A DNA stretch of 64,000 nt, taken from contig NC_092679.1 of the NCBI RefSeq assembly GCF_964355755.1, positions 560,001 through 624,000 of the forward strand, written 5' to 3'. How positions within the stretch are numbered: position 1 is the first letter of the stretch; each line of letters begins with the position of its first letter. The translations under genes were made by a program, and so were the position numbers. The notes under the pieces are model-generated. The model was not told where the DNA came from. It saw only the letters and a program-made list of their open reading frames with translations, and made no database searches. Shown here in pieces: positions 34,673-46,450 of this stretch. The stretch comes from Antedon mediterranea. Lineage: Eukaryota > Echinodermata > Crinoidea > Comatulida > Antedonidae.

Positions 34673-34981
34673 TAAGATCGAAACAGTACTGTCTGCAGAT
34701 TGGATATTATGCTCCTCTACTTTCTGCTATATACTATAGTATGTTGTTTTGTAGAGCACTCTTCAGTTCGAAACGGTTCATTTTGTTGTGAATACTATTA
34801 GCATTTTGCAAAGCACGCTCGTTGAGCTTGTGCACTCTTTGTGTTCATAATCAGTGTACCATGTCCCGCAGACCTGGCTCAGCCTATATATTGTGCTAGT
34901 TCTGCGGTACATTTCATTTCGAAACCTGAGTTGCACTGACGAGATCTAATAAGATCGAAACAGTACTGTCTGCAGATTGGA
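34673..34981 (+). mobile_element. Retrozyme-like element: 277 bp unit between hammerhead sequences
   Basis: Identical 32-base direct repeats lie at 34673-34704 and 34950-34981, containing GATCGAAACAGTACTGTC and TGCAGATTGGA. The distance between the two predicted cleavage points (after 34693 and 34970) is 277 bases. The right-hand copy has the complete hammerhead ribozyme; the left-hand copy keeps the 3' half only. After the second cleavage site the next unit begins (TGCAGATTGGA) and then breaks into a TA repeat. Animal retrozymes are non-coding retroelements of a few hundred bases, often in tandem, whose hammerheads free unit-length RNAs that circularise. The layout fits one full unit plus part of the ribozyme on each side. 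Alternatively it is a relic of a Penelope-like element's partial terminal repeats. There is no coding frame. Confidence 0.7.
34931..34975 (+). ncRNA. Hammerhead ribozyme, complete core and three stems
   Basis: Stem I: TTGCA (34931-34935) pairs with TGCAG (34971-34975), four Watson-Crick pairs plus one G-U. Core: CTGACGA (34936-34942), matching CUGANGA. Stem II: GATC/GATC (34943-34946 with 34953-34956) around TAATAA. Then GAAA (34957-34960). Stem III: ACAG/CTGT (34960-34963 with 34966-34969) closed by TA. Cleavage site GTC with C at 34970. Every conserved hammerhead position that I can check is filled. The order makes it a type I hammerhead (open at stem I). Stem III is a palindrome (ACAGTACTGT), so two copies in one RNA could also pair as a dimer, as described for short-stem-III hammerheads. 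Self-cleavage is a prediction. Confidence 0.85.
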
Positions 34982-34982
34982 G

Positions 34983-35431
34983 ATATATATATATATATAT
35001 ATAATTATATATATATAAATCCAAAGGCAAATTACTGAAAAAAATGACAATGCTGTGGGTATCATCAGTGGCTGGATCTCAATGGAGATATGATACCAAA
35101 AAAAAGCGAAAAAGCTAAATCAAAACGATAAGTAAAACAGCCAGAAAAGTTAGCAGAGCTTTCGGGCAACACTAGCCCTTCATCAGTGCAAGTGAAGGAA
35201 TTTGAATAACGTCATAGTATAAGAATTGGCAAGTGCTGCCTGGGTGGACAGGAATAAAAGAAATACAACAAAAGGAGACAGGGTGGAGTCTGAATAAGAG
35301 TAGAAAACAACAAAAGGAGACAGGGTGGAGTCTGAATAAGAGTAGAAAACAAAGAAGGTAGCTTGGTAAAGATATAAACAATTTAGAATGAAACTAAAAA
35401 ACAGCTTATATATATATATATATATATATAC
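34983..35431 (-). mobile_element. Penelope-like element fragment, copy 2, bounded by TA repeats
   Basis: 34983-35222 matches 26650-26860 in inverted orientation. It continues to about 35405 with extra sequence, including a 45 bp tandem duplication at 35264-35353 (CAACAAAAGGAGACAGGGTG). TA microsatellites flank both sides (34983-35020 and 35407-35431). The fragment begins immediately after the retrozyme-like element. No transposition enzyme frame is present. Confidence 0.5.
35153..35192 (-). ncRNA. Hammerhead-like ribozyme core, second copy
   Basis: On the minus strand CTGATGA (35186-35180) is followed by GGGC and GCCC as stem II, GAAA (35163-35160), and TCTGC (35157-35153). It is the same as the motif at 26680-26719 apart from one loop base. 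Conservation of core, stem II and the TTGCA/TGC ends in both copies supports a common functional ancestor. Confidence 0.5.
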
Positions 35432-35721
35432 AATAAATAAAATTATCCAATCTATAAAATTACGTGTTCATTATAAAATCTTTCTCTAAGTGTTCCGATG
35501 CGTGGAAATGATCTTACACATTCCAAGGAGAAACATAGCTGTGGACATTGGACTTTCCCATGTGTTGGACCTAGAATCTGACTTTATACATTAGAAATAC
35601 GTCATCTTTGGACAGTTTTAAGCCACTTCTAACAAGTGTTTTTTTTTTCCTTTTTTGAAACAAAAGACATATCATATAAACATGAGAGAAGTCATTTTTA
35701 ACATACTATGTATGCATGGTA

Positions 35722-35888
35722 TAAGGCTCTGTCTACAATATCAACCTAGTTTGACAAAAAAAAATGTGATGTGTCCAAATATGGTAGTGATATGCCCCAA
35801 TATGGTAGTGATATGAGATCCTCATGTCCATATATGGGCACATTACATTTTGTTTTCACATAAAGTTTGATAGTGTATATAGAGCTTT
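35722..35888. mobile_element. MITE-2 copy, near full-length
   Basis: The left arm is TAAGGCTCTGTCTACAATATC, then AAAATGTGATGTGTCCAAATATGG; the right arm is CATATATGGGCACATTACATTTTG and GTTTGATAGTGTATATAGAGCTTTA. An inner 22-base segment, CCAATATGGTAGTGATATG, is duplicated (about 35776-35812). Confidence 0.75.
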
Positions 35889-36325
35889 ACGCGTTGTATT
35901 CAGCAAGAAAGGAAGGCCAAATGCCTAAAATGGCCAAAATACATACACATGAATCTTATATACATTTATTGGGAAATGTAGTATTTTAATTACAAAGTAT
36001 TATTCTGGTGATTTTACTGATGAATATCGTAATCTTTGCAATCATGCACATCATTTCAGTTACCGTTAGCTTTTAAACACATTCTATTTCGAATTCTACC
36101 CGACCTATATATTCGCCATCCTCATATTTTGTTACTACAGGAAAAACAAAATGAAACAATGCTTAATTTGTTACGCAGAAAAGTTAGAAAATTCTTCAAA
36201 GTCAATTGCAAAACAACTTACTTAACTTGAATGACATAATGTAAGTGAATACTTACGAGTAAGCTTACATTTAAAATGTCCTATGGAAAGGCATCGATGG
36301 CAAAATATATTCTTATAGACCACAT
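35889..36325. other. No gene seen
   Basis: AT-rich. The open frame at 36036-36230 has no recognisable motif. Confidence 0.4.
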
Positions 36326-36745
36326 AAATTGAGTTGAAAGTGACAACGCCCAGAGTGTGCTAGTTGAAAGTGACAACGCCCGGAGTGCGCGAGTTGAAAA
36401 TGAAAACACCCGGGAGTGCGTGCGTGGAATATGACACCGCCCGGAGTGCGCGAATTGAAAGTGACAACGCCCAGAGTGTGCGAGTTAAAAGTGACAACGC
36501 CCTGAATCACGAGTGTGCGAGTGGAATGTGACAACGCCTGGAGTGCGCGAGTTGAATGTGACAACGCCCGGAGTGCGCGAGTGGAATGTGACAACGCCCG
36601 GAGTGCGCGAGGTGAAAGGTAACAATACCCGGAAGTGCGCGAGTGAAAGGTAACAACACCCGGGAGTGCGCGAGTAAAACGTGATAACGCCCGGAGTGCG
36701 CGAGTTGAACCTCATAACATCCGGAATCACGAGTGTGCGAGTCGC
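36326..36745. repeat. Minisatellite, 30 bp unit, about 13 copies
   Basis: The consensus contains GAGTTGAAAGTGACAACGCC and CGGAGTGCGC. Copies vary in one half (GGAATGTGACA, GAAAGGTAACAA). Two copies carry the insert AATCACGAGTGTGCGAG (36504 and 36724), suggesting a larger duplicated block. Minus-strand open frames are by-products of the period. Confidence 0.9.
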
Positions 36746-38984
36746 AAACGATGAAAAAAAGACATGTATCTCAGGAACGGTTACACAAACCATCGAGCAA
36801 CATGCATTCTTTTTAATTACGAACAAATTGCCATGACTCTGCCTCCCTATTACAAATAACAAACTCTGAAATCTTGTAAGTAGACTAAACTATTAGTATT
36901 CGTAAATTAGAATAGCGTTTATGATTTGTTCGGGTACAATTTCAGCAATATCTTGCTATTCAACCTCATGCCACTTGCAATTACACATTTCTCTGACAAT
37001 AGTAAATTAAAAACGCTGGAAGCAAAATTGGAGTAGGCGAAGGTTTGGTTAGAATTTGACATTGATTCCTGCTAATGGTTCGTGTTCAGACGATGGCCTA
37101 TAATCAGACGACATTTCTAATGGTTCGTGTTCAGACGATGGCCTATAATCAGACGACATTTCTAATCGTTCGTGTTCAGACGATGGCCTATAATCAGACG
37201 ACATTTCTGTACATACAGGCGTGAATATTCAATTAATATTATTTCATCTACATAGCAATTAACAGAATAATTTAATGATGCTAATTATCCACTTGGTTAA
37301 TAATAGAATTGGTTATTTAACCCATAACAAAGTTCAAATGACTTTACAGTATCATACATCTCGTATTATCGTGTGTGCTGACGTGCGACGGCAAGAGGCC
37401 AAGTACCATAGCACCAAACTTAACCTGAATAATCTGTCGATCTATATGAAAAAAACCAAACGATCAGATTAGGATTCGAACCAAGCTGAAGTAAGCAATC
37501 AACCGAACAGCTGGCAGAAAAGCGACATAACGCTTTTGAAGAAGAGTCTTCCGAGTGTCAGGATAGACTATATAGTATCCCACATGGGACGACGATTGCT
37601 GCCAGCAGACACGATACCGCACTGTGTCTATTGTCGCTATACTTGATACCACTCGTGTATCGGGTGAAACTCTACGAACTTACGGCATAATTGTGAATAA
37701 CACAATTACTATACATTGGATGTTTATGAAAGATTATTTTTTATGCGCATAATTTGCGCATAACGGAATGACTATATCCAATGTTATAAATTGCAGCTCT
37801 ATATAATGTAAAACAGCAATTACCATCAACATTCGAATGAATTAGATTTATTTTGCATATAGACTGAGATTCGTTAATTTAATCGTGCGAATTGACAGCG
37901 TATAACGCTTCTGATGACGGATGCATATGTGCTTTGAATACGATTCACAACAATTTATTATTTAAACAAAGCTTATTCCATCAATACACAGGTTAGGCGA
38001 TACGTTAATTGAAAAGTAAGGTAATTTTGTTAAGCACCCAATTGTAGTGCTGTATCTCCACATATGGCAATATTTCGCCAGTATCATAGACACATTCCGT
38101 AATACAGTCTCCCACGTGTTTCATATGTGACGTCTGTAACCTGTGAGGTTATTAGGTTAAGGGGTCTGGAACTAACCACATGAAAATATATAACATAAAA
38201 ACTTTGTCTTTCTTAATCATACGACAATGATCTAGAACTAACAAATGTACACAAGATAGACACGTAATACGTATCGCGCAGTGAACAACCGTGCGTTCAC
38301 AAACTGTTATACATTCGGAATGATTGCTTGTCATGTTGTTATATATGGTCTTGTACAAATGTAATGTACTTTAATGTATAAAGTGGCCTGTGGTAAAATA
38401 AACTTCGTTTTCTGTCTTCAGCTAATGTGTTTTCATACGTGTTATGTTTATCTTATTTTGTCTATTGATATTTCGATTTATTTGAATTATTTTTCAAATG
38501 AAAAACGATGATAAATTGGTTGATTATTCATAGTGATGGTATGGCGACAAGATGTCGGTTTAGCAAGTACTTTGTAAGCCTACCACTACCGAACGAGTTG
38601 CACTGCAATTATGAAAAAACATTTGAATATTGATGCGTGGTATAACTAACTTCTGCAAAAAGATGGTTGGACGAACTACTCTTAGTACAAGTACTCAAGT
38701 ACGATATCAAACGAATATAAATGTATAAGCTTGGAAAAAATTTGCAAGGCCAATATAGATTATATTAAAGACATGACCAACATGCACATGCTAGTGAATA
38801 ATGGAACTCTTCCATAATAATCTTTAAACACAAGACTGACAGAATTAAGTCCATTTGTTAGATGAAAATGCCAACTAAGTGGAGCGAAAAACATTCCAAA
38901 TGTCGTCAACACATCCAAGTGAAACGCATTCTTAAAACATTTTTCACAGTCACTTCTTTGCTGTCACAGAACTTAACAACAAAC
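36746..38984. other. No gene seen; 45 bp tandem triplication at 37072-37206
   Basis: CTAATGGTTCGTGTTCAGAC followed by GATGGCCTATAATCAGACGACATTT occurs three times almost without change. At 37465-37520 the minus strand has a B-box-like GGTTCGAATCC, but no A-box at the right distance, so a SINE is not claimed. The rest is AT-rich. Confidence 0.5.
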
Positions 38985-40150
38985 TATTGCAAAGTCGTTA
39001 TAAATAGAAGTTGGAATTGTAAGTGTTTAAATGTATTCATTGAACCGTATAAACATACTTGGAATGTTTCTTTCAAACAGAAGTTTGGAATTGGAACTGT
39101 TTAAATGTATTCATTGAACTGCAGCAACTACTTGCAGAGTTTAAATTGGAACTGTTTTTCTTGAACTGTAACTTGGAAAGTTTCTTTTAAACAGAAGTTA
39201 GGAATTGAAACTTCTTTTTGTTTTAAAGTGTAACAACTTGGTAAGTTTCTTTTAAAACAGAAGTTTGCAATTGGAACTGGTTTTTGTTTTAAAGTGTAAC
39301 AACTTGGTAAGTTTCTTTTAAAACAGAAGTTTGCAATTGGAACTGGTTTTTGTTTTAAACTGTAACAACTTGGTAAGTTTCTTTTAAATAGAAGTTTGGA
39401 ATTGAAACTGCTTTTCCCTAAACTGTAACAACTTGGAAAGTTTCTTTTAAACAGAAGTTTGGAATTGAAACTGCTTTTCCCTAAACTGTAACAACTTGGT
39501 AAGTTTCTTTTGAATAGAAGTTTGGAATTGAAACTGCTTTTCCCTAAACTGTAACAACTTGGAAAGTTTCTTTTAAACAGAAGTTTGGAATTGAAACTGC
39601 TTTTCCCTAAACTGTATCAACTTGGTAAGTTTATTTTGAATATAAGTTTGGAATTGAAACTGCCTTTCCCTAAACTGTAACAACTTGGTAAGTTTATTTT
39701 AAACAGAAGTTTGGAATTGAAACTGCTTTTCCCTAAACTGTAACAACTTGGTAAGTTTATTTTAAACAGAAGTTTGGAATTGAAACTGCTTTTTCCTAAA
39801 CTGTAACAACTTTGAAAGTTTCTTTTAAAACCGAAGTTTGGAATTGGAACTGCTTTTTGTTTTAAACTGTAACAACTTGGTAAGTTTCTTTTGAATAAGT
39901 TGGAATTGTAACTGTTTTTCCTGAACTGTAGACACTTTCTGGAATTTCTTTGAAATAGAAGTTAAAATTGTAAATGTTATTCTTGAGAAACTATTTGGAA
40001 AATTTGTTTTTAAATAGAAGTTGGAATTGGATTTACTGAACTATAGACACTTTTTTTTCGGAATTTCTTTTAATTAGAACTTAAAATTGGAACTGTGAAA
40101 TGTAGAAACTATTTTGAAATTTTTTAAATAGAAGTTGGAATTGGAACGTC
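38985..40150. repeat. Satellite-like array, 63 bp unit, about 18 copies
   Basis: GGAATTGAAACTGC occurs at 39461, 39524 and 39587 (63 bp spacing). The unit includes TAACAACTTGGTAAGTTTCT and AACAGAAGTTTGGAATTG. Central copies (39350-39830) are nearly identical, and both edges decay into shorter variants, the pattern expected of unequal exchange with homogenised centre. The embedded TTGGTAAGTTT resembles a 5' splice site in every copy. Confidence 0.9.
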
Positions 40151-41282
40151 GCGTTAGTAGGCCTATCACATGTTTGTTCGCGTCAACCCATATAGATCAT
40201 TCACAATTGATACACTCATTTCATGTTGTATGATTGATGTATATCTGACAATCCTCTTTGTCAATAAAATATTCACAACTTATTTGTTATAATCTCGTGA
40301 GATGAGTAATTACGTGTTAAAGTTCAATGAAATTAAGATTTTAAAGCGTCATTGGTTTGTGTTTGAAACGCGTTTCCTTGATTCACAATCTTTGTTATAA
40401 ATAGGATAAACGAAAACAATTGCAATAGTTTATGACCATTGCTATTAGCAAGATGAGTCTAAATATGTATTCTTTTAAGTATATTTTGAATTAAAAGGTG
40501 AATGCATTTGTTTGATTTGCTTAGTAACATAAAACGCGTCGGTTACTACTTCCCTCTCTACTTAATGTTGATTAAATCGTGTCTAATGGTTGCTATGGGC
40601 TTCTCAAATATCAATTACACTACAACATTACTTAAACAGACGTGTCATACATCTTAATTTTAAAAGGCAAAAACAAACTATATCTACTCAAGGTTAAGGA
40701 TGTCTGATTTGACTACAAATCAGTTTATTATACTAAAGTAAGGTATGAAACGCCAAATTGGTCAAATTACTAGTAATCGAATTGTCTTATACAGATTTGG
40801 CACTTCATTAACAAGTAACACTCACGGCAGCAGCCTATATTAGTATGTATGTTCATTGTAGACCGACCAGCTTAAGCCTACATCAAAATGATAAATGTCT
40901 CGAATTATAAGCGACTAGATTAATTGTACACATGGGAATGTATATTTCATTACATAGATACTTTACTGATATGTCATTAATTCAATACCCTGGGAATATG
41001 AACGTCTCAAAAGGGCATCATGGGAATTTACAATTTCAACCAAAGAAAGAATATTCGTCTTTACATCGATACCCTGGGAATAATAGTCTTTACATCATGA
41101 TAGGTATATTTACACGTCATAGGTGCAATGGTCGTTTTATGGCTATCCCTGGGAATTTATGTAACTAAAAGATGACCTGAGAATGTATACGTCATTAAAT
41201 AAAATTAACATGGAAAATACATATTATACCTCTCTATATATACGCCAAAGTATACTGGTGATGTAACAAAATCAAAGTACAC
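40151..41282. other. No gene seen
   Basis: AT-rich. CCCTGGGAATATGAACGTCTC and related phrases (40988, 41071, 41149) are loosely repeated and resemble the CTGGGAATATAACG variant of the next array, so they may be its decayed edge. The open frame at 40932-41168 runs through them. Confidence 0.4.
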
Positions 41283-42035
41283 AGGAACGAAATGGCAGTA
41301 CACTGGGGATATAACGGAATGACAGGACACTGGGGATATAACGGAATGACAGGACACTGGGGATATAACGAAATGACAGTACACTGGAGATATAACGGAA
41401 TGACAGGACACTGGGGATATAACGGAATGACAGGACACTGGGGATATAACGAAATGATAGTACACTGGGAATATAACGAAATGACAGTACACTGGGGATA
41501 TAACGGAATGACAATACATTGAGGATATAACGGAATGACAATACACTGGGGATATAACGGAATGAGAGTACACTGGGGATATAACGGAATGACAATACAT
41601 TGAGGATATAACAAAATGAGAGTACACTGGGGATATAACGAATTGACAGTACACTGGGAATATAACGAAATGACAGTACACTGGGGATATAACGGAATGA
41701 TAGTACACTTTCGGATATAATGAAATGACAGTACATTGGAGATATAACGAAATGACAGGACACTGGGGATGTAACAAAATGACAGTACACTGGGGATATA
41801 ACGAAATAACAGTACACTGGGGATATAACGAATTGATAGTACACTGGGGATATAATGAAATGACAGTACACTGGAGATATAACGAATTGACAGTAAAATG
41901 AGGATATAACGAAATGACAGTACACTGGGAATATAACAAAATTATTACAGTACACTGGAGATATAACAAAATTACACTACACTGGAGATATAACGAAATA
42001 ACAGTACACTGGGGATATAACGGCATTTCAGTACA
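41283..42035. repeat. Minisatellite, 27 bp unit, about 28 copies
   Basis: The unit is GGATATAACGGAATGACAGT plus ACACTGG, with variants in several positions. One copy at 41700-41720 is diverged (CACTTTCGGATATAATG). Period 27 gives open frames of up to 273 codons on the minus strand (PVYCHFVIS-type nonapeptide repeats), which I do not take as coding. Confidence 0.93.
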
Positions 42036-43355
42036 CTGTCAGCTTGTTCCATAATTTGTAAATATTATAGGCCTACCTAATGGATACACTACACGCAAAG
42101 TAACAATTACAGATTAACTAAAAATAATTTCCTTTCTGGTTTAATATTAGTGGTCGATTATTCTATGAAAATAACATGCGTCTTATATAGACCCGAAACA
42201 TTAGAACGTCATGTGAACACTCTATATTGTATTTACACACAATGTATGTAGACCTATACATTGTACGGACTTCATTATGCTCACTTCTTTCCCTTAAACT
42301 GTTCTCTATAACAAAAATCAGTGAAAATTGATTGCCGTGTATCAATTGCGTTGTACTAGTCGTTAACATTAGCAATCCGGATTACCTGCGAAATGCCAAT
42401 ATTGTGGCTTAACTAAATTTTATTTAGCAATAGTATGTCAGAAAAAAGTCTATTAATTTAGAACACGTACGTCACGATAAATCAATATTGAAATTCATAT
42501 ACAAATTGTAATTAAATCTATTGTTCTCAACAATCAATAAAAATTGGTTTGTAAAGCAAAAAAAAAGCGAAGTAAAATTTGCATACCAATATACATGGAG
42601 TCAAATTTGCATATCAAAACACGTGAAGTAAAACGTGTATCAGTTTGAAATAGCCATTCATTTTGCAGGGTCTCAAATTTGCATATTTTGCACACGTGTA
42701 ATGAAATTTGTATATATATATAACACTGTTTGAATAAATTATGGAGGAATTAAGACTAAGTCTTTTATATCTGTTTTCATTGTGTAACTTTATCTGGTAA
42801 CTAATCAGAAAAACTAGGCCTATGTCCGCCGCCGCCGCGCGCGTACGTTTTTATATTTCTTTTATTTCACCGCTTGTTTTACTACATTTCGTACAGTAAA
42901 CACACACACACATAATATATATACAGTATATATATATATTATATGTTCATGTATCAATGAGAATAAGAAAGCAATTTGTAAGTAATAATTATAACCGGCT
43001 GAAAACAGCAAAGCAGAATAATAATGTAATTTTTGTTCTACTTTCTAATTCCTGAATGTACAATAATGAATAAAAAACAAACAAAAAATGAACATTTTGT
43101 AACAAAAAATAATAATAAAAATACCGATTCAAGACCCAGAAAGATACTGTAGTAGTAATCAGGGGAAAAATAAACAACCGTCAACCAGAAGAGTAAAAGA
43201 ATTCGGATTTCAACGGAGAAGAGAAGAGGAAATTAGATGGGCCATGCGAAATATATACTTATGAATTGTTTTTAGCTTATTAGAATACGATTATTTGTTA
43301 TTATAAAATATACTAGTTTTTGCATGAAAGTATAACATTACATTTATTTTGGGGC
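42036..43355. other. No gene seen; microsatellites at 42829-42945
   Basis: CCGCCGCCGCCGCGCGCG at 42828-42844 is the most GC-rich short run nearby. (CA)n and (TA)n runs follow at 42900-42945. AAATTTGCATA phrases repeat loosely at 42577-42700. No coding signal. Confidence 0.45.
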
Positions 43356-43575
43356 ATTTTTGTGAATCAGTCCACCGGGGTCCCATACTCATCTAAATGA
43401 TGAACTGAGTTCTTAAAAGTGCACACAGGCAAACCGTATTTTGTACACTGGGCCTACGGATTTTCATCCGAGAAGACTTGTTCCACCACCACCAGAACTA
43501 CGTAGGAGCGAGTGAGCATCGAACCCATGCCGATATTGTTGGCTATTTAGGTACGGTAAACGACACCCTACCTTA
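43356..43575 (-). mobile_element. tRNA-derived SINE (same family as 62355-62640), minus strand
   Basis: Minus strand: a B-box-like GGTTCGATGCTC near 43510, then GGTGGTGGAACAAGTCTTCTC, CCCAGTGTACA, TGTGCACTTTTAAGAACTCAGTTCATC and GAGTATGGGACCCCGG. The last four phrases match the plus-strand SINE near 62400-62580 in order and spacing. The tRNA head upstream of the B-box is too decayed to define. Confidence 0.65.
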
Positions 43576-45120
43576 CTACTACATACTACCCACACGGCCA
43601 TTTGATATTATACGCTGTGATGCAAAAGTACTCGCATTTGGCGTAAACGCTCCATATTTTACGTTTATCTCATTCTACAACATTCTTTTCAATCATTTAC
43701 CTATACATACATGTTATATTTATACTTTAGCATCAGAAAATAGCGTGCAGGCATTATTCCATTCCTTTACATTAATTTAGTTTAAACACATCATCATCAT
43801 CTTACATTACTGTGCAGAACCTGGTGTGAATCGCACAATAAACTACATTAAAACATACAAACAAAACATACAGAAGTATAAGCTGATTACCTGTATGCTG
43901 GATATCGTATACAGCAAAATGTTGTAGACTATATAATTCAGTCACTAAACCGTATTACAATTATTTCAGGAGTCCATGTGAGTGACGTTAGCAGTGATTT
44001 CGAGTAATAATATGAGTGCTCTTCAGTCTAACGATTAAGTACCACACTACGGGTAGAGGGCTTAATCATTGTGAGCAAACATTTTCCCATTAACAGTGTT
44101 AAATTAAGCAATGCTAAGCTGAATTTTATTATACGTTTCACACTAATAATAATCACCAAAATATCTCAATTGTATACTTCGATGTACTTAGCAGCAAGTG
44201 AACCGCGAATGCTCACTTTTGCAAACGATTCGAGTAATCACTTTCTGCTGACAATGTTGTATATTGCATTTAATTATTTTTAGTATTTTATAGCATTAAA
44301 TCGGTCCCGTGTTATTTATATGATTAAGACTTAAGTCACCACGTAGGATTTATAGCTTTCATCTCACTTCAAATCAGTACTATTGGGAATCGAAGCTTGA
44401 TTTCGGTTACTTTCGACCAACAACCTCAGAAAACACAATGAATTATGAAACTGTACACACGCGCTTAACCAGACAGATGCGCGTTAGACAGACGCGCTGC
44501 GTCACCAAATTTTACGAAGAAATCATTGCGTTATGTTTACGTACATAAAAGTCACGGTACGCATGTTTTAATTTCATAACGAATGAATACTAAAATTGTT
44601 TTCATAAATATAGGCCTACCGAATACAATGCCTTAACGTATTAGAAATAAATATTGTTACACTTACTATATTTTCTGTAGGTAACTGTCCATCACCAAAC
44701 ATTGTAATACGCTACAAGTGGCTATAGATCCGAGACGATGCACCGTTATTGGCCCGACCACAACTTATCATATGCTACGCGTAAACTGTTTTTATATACG
44801 TCGCACGCGACATTTTATACTCATTTTCTGGCCTAGTGCATTTATTCGATAGGGGTGTCAGGTAGTGATATTCATTTGATTCACTTGTACGACGGAAACT
44901 GAAGCACGTAGAGGAATTGGGTATGTGACGTATTGCAAGTGACATGATCCTGGCTGAGTAGTTAGAGGAGAATGATTATTTTTCTTCGTTACGATGACTA
45001 GTAAGGCACACAGTGTTTGATAACCGTGCAAAACGTGGAGAAGGCGGCGGTAAAACGCGTTACCGCAGAAACTTGGGCACAGAAATATTCCTATAACAAG
45101 GTGAATGTAGGCATTTCGCA
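43576..45120. other. No gene seen
   Basis: AT-rich. The short open frames at 44071 and 45017 contain no recognised motif. The 44990-45110 patch is somewhat GC-richer (GAGAAGGCGGCGGTAAAACGCG), but splice borders are weak. Confidence 0.35.
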
Positions 45121-45127
45121 AAGGGAT

Positions 45128-45325
45128 GGGAAGAGTGTGTATGGGAAGGGGAGGGGGGGGGAAAGGGGTATTTATGTATGTACTTATGGATTTACAAAAC
45201 GAACATTTTTTTGTATAACAACGATGCAGTATTAGTGATATAATATACAAACCATTATGGGGGGGGGGGGATGATTTCTGACACCGTTATGGAGGGGGGG
45301 GGGGCGATGATTTCTGACACCGTTT
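45128..45325 (+). repeat. G-run cluster with a duplicated block
   Basis: GGGAAGGGGAGGGGGGGGGAAAGGGG at 45147-45166, then two copies of a block with 10 to 12 G followed by ATGATTTCTGACACCG (45258-45323). The four-run arrangement can form a G-quadruplex on the plus strand; this is a prediction. Confidence 0.7.
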
Positions 45326-45777
45326 GATATAATATTTGATATAATGATATCGCTTTATTCGGTCTTTATTAAATTCTAAAATCAATAATAAACCGAAAGT
45401 GATTATAATTCATGTTAATTCTCTAGTAGACGAGTCTCTTTGATAGGCCCCTCTAAACGAAAGTTATTCATTATAAACACACACAGATTAAATATAGAAT
45501 TAAACTTCAAAGATTAAGCGTATAACCAATTTAATTTTAAACTGCTAAATCAAAGCGTGTATGTGGTCGGTTACCGGCTGACCTAATTCTTAATCCATAA
45601 ATTCTATTGATCCGTCTTATCATTTCAACGGAACCGGACAATGGTCGCCGCCGGACAATGGTCGCCGGACAAGTGACAAGGAGGATGTGCAAACTGTTAT
45701 TTATTAATAATGTAAATACAGTAGTGAATTATTCCTACGCTCACGATTTGCAATTGTTTCTATCTGAACATCCGGTT

Positions 45778-46450
45778 GTTTGGTTCTCACTGGGACTGTA
45801 CACATAAAGCTTGGTTCACACTGCACTTGGACACATAAAGCTTGGTTCTCACTGGGACTGGACACATAAAGCTTGGTTCCCACTGCACTTGGACACATAA
45901 AGCTTGGTTCCCATCTGCACTTGGACACACAAAGCTTGGTTTCCACTGCGCCTGGACACATAAAGCTTGGTTCCCACTGCACTTGGACACACAAAGCTTG
46001 GTTCCCACTGCACTTGGACACATAAAGCTTGGTTCCCATCTGCACTTGAACACACAAAGCTTGGTTCCCACTGCGCCTGGACACATAAAGCTTGGTTCCC
46101 ACTGCACTTGGACACACAAAGCTTGGTTCCCACTGCGCCTGGACACATAAAGCTTGGTTCCCACTGCACTTGGACACATAAAGCTTGGTTCCCACTGCAC
46201 TTGGACAAACAAAGCTTGGTTCCCACTGCGCCTGGACAAAGAAAGCTTGGTTCCCACTGCACTTGGACACACAAAGCTTGGTTTCCACTGCACGTGGACA
46301 CACAAAGCTTGGTTCCCACTGCGCTTGGACACATAAAGCTTGGTTCCCACTGCGCCTGGACACATAATTAGCTTGGTCCCCACTGCACTTGGACACGTAA
46401 AGCTTGGTTCCCACTGCACTTGGACATAAAGCTTGGTTCCCACTGCAGCG
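45778..46450. repeat. Minisatellite, 31 bp unit derived from the MITE-1 terminus
   Basis: About 21 copies of AAAGCTTGGTTCCCACTGCA plus CTTGGACACAT. The first 18 bases equal the MITE-1 end (AAAGCTTGGTTCCCACT). Two main variants, GCACTTGG and GCGCCTGG, are mixed. A few copies have a one-base insert (CCATCTGCAC). Sequence resembling the inner part of MITE-1 follows at once (46450-46535). Several long open frames on both strands are by-products of the unit lacking stops. Confidence 0.92.

Noticed and set aside
37464-37520. SINE with B-box GGTTCGAATCC on the minus strand
   Set aside because: No A-box at the expected distance and no body similar to the other SINEs in the window.
41205-42026. Long minus-strand open frame of 273 codons with PVYCHFVIS-like repeats
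   Set aside because: It lies wholly in the 27 bp minisatellite. The period is divisible by three and all three minus frames are nearly open, so it is a by-product.
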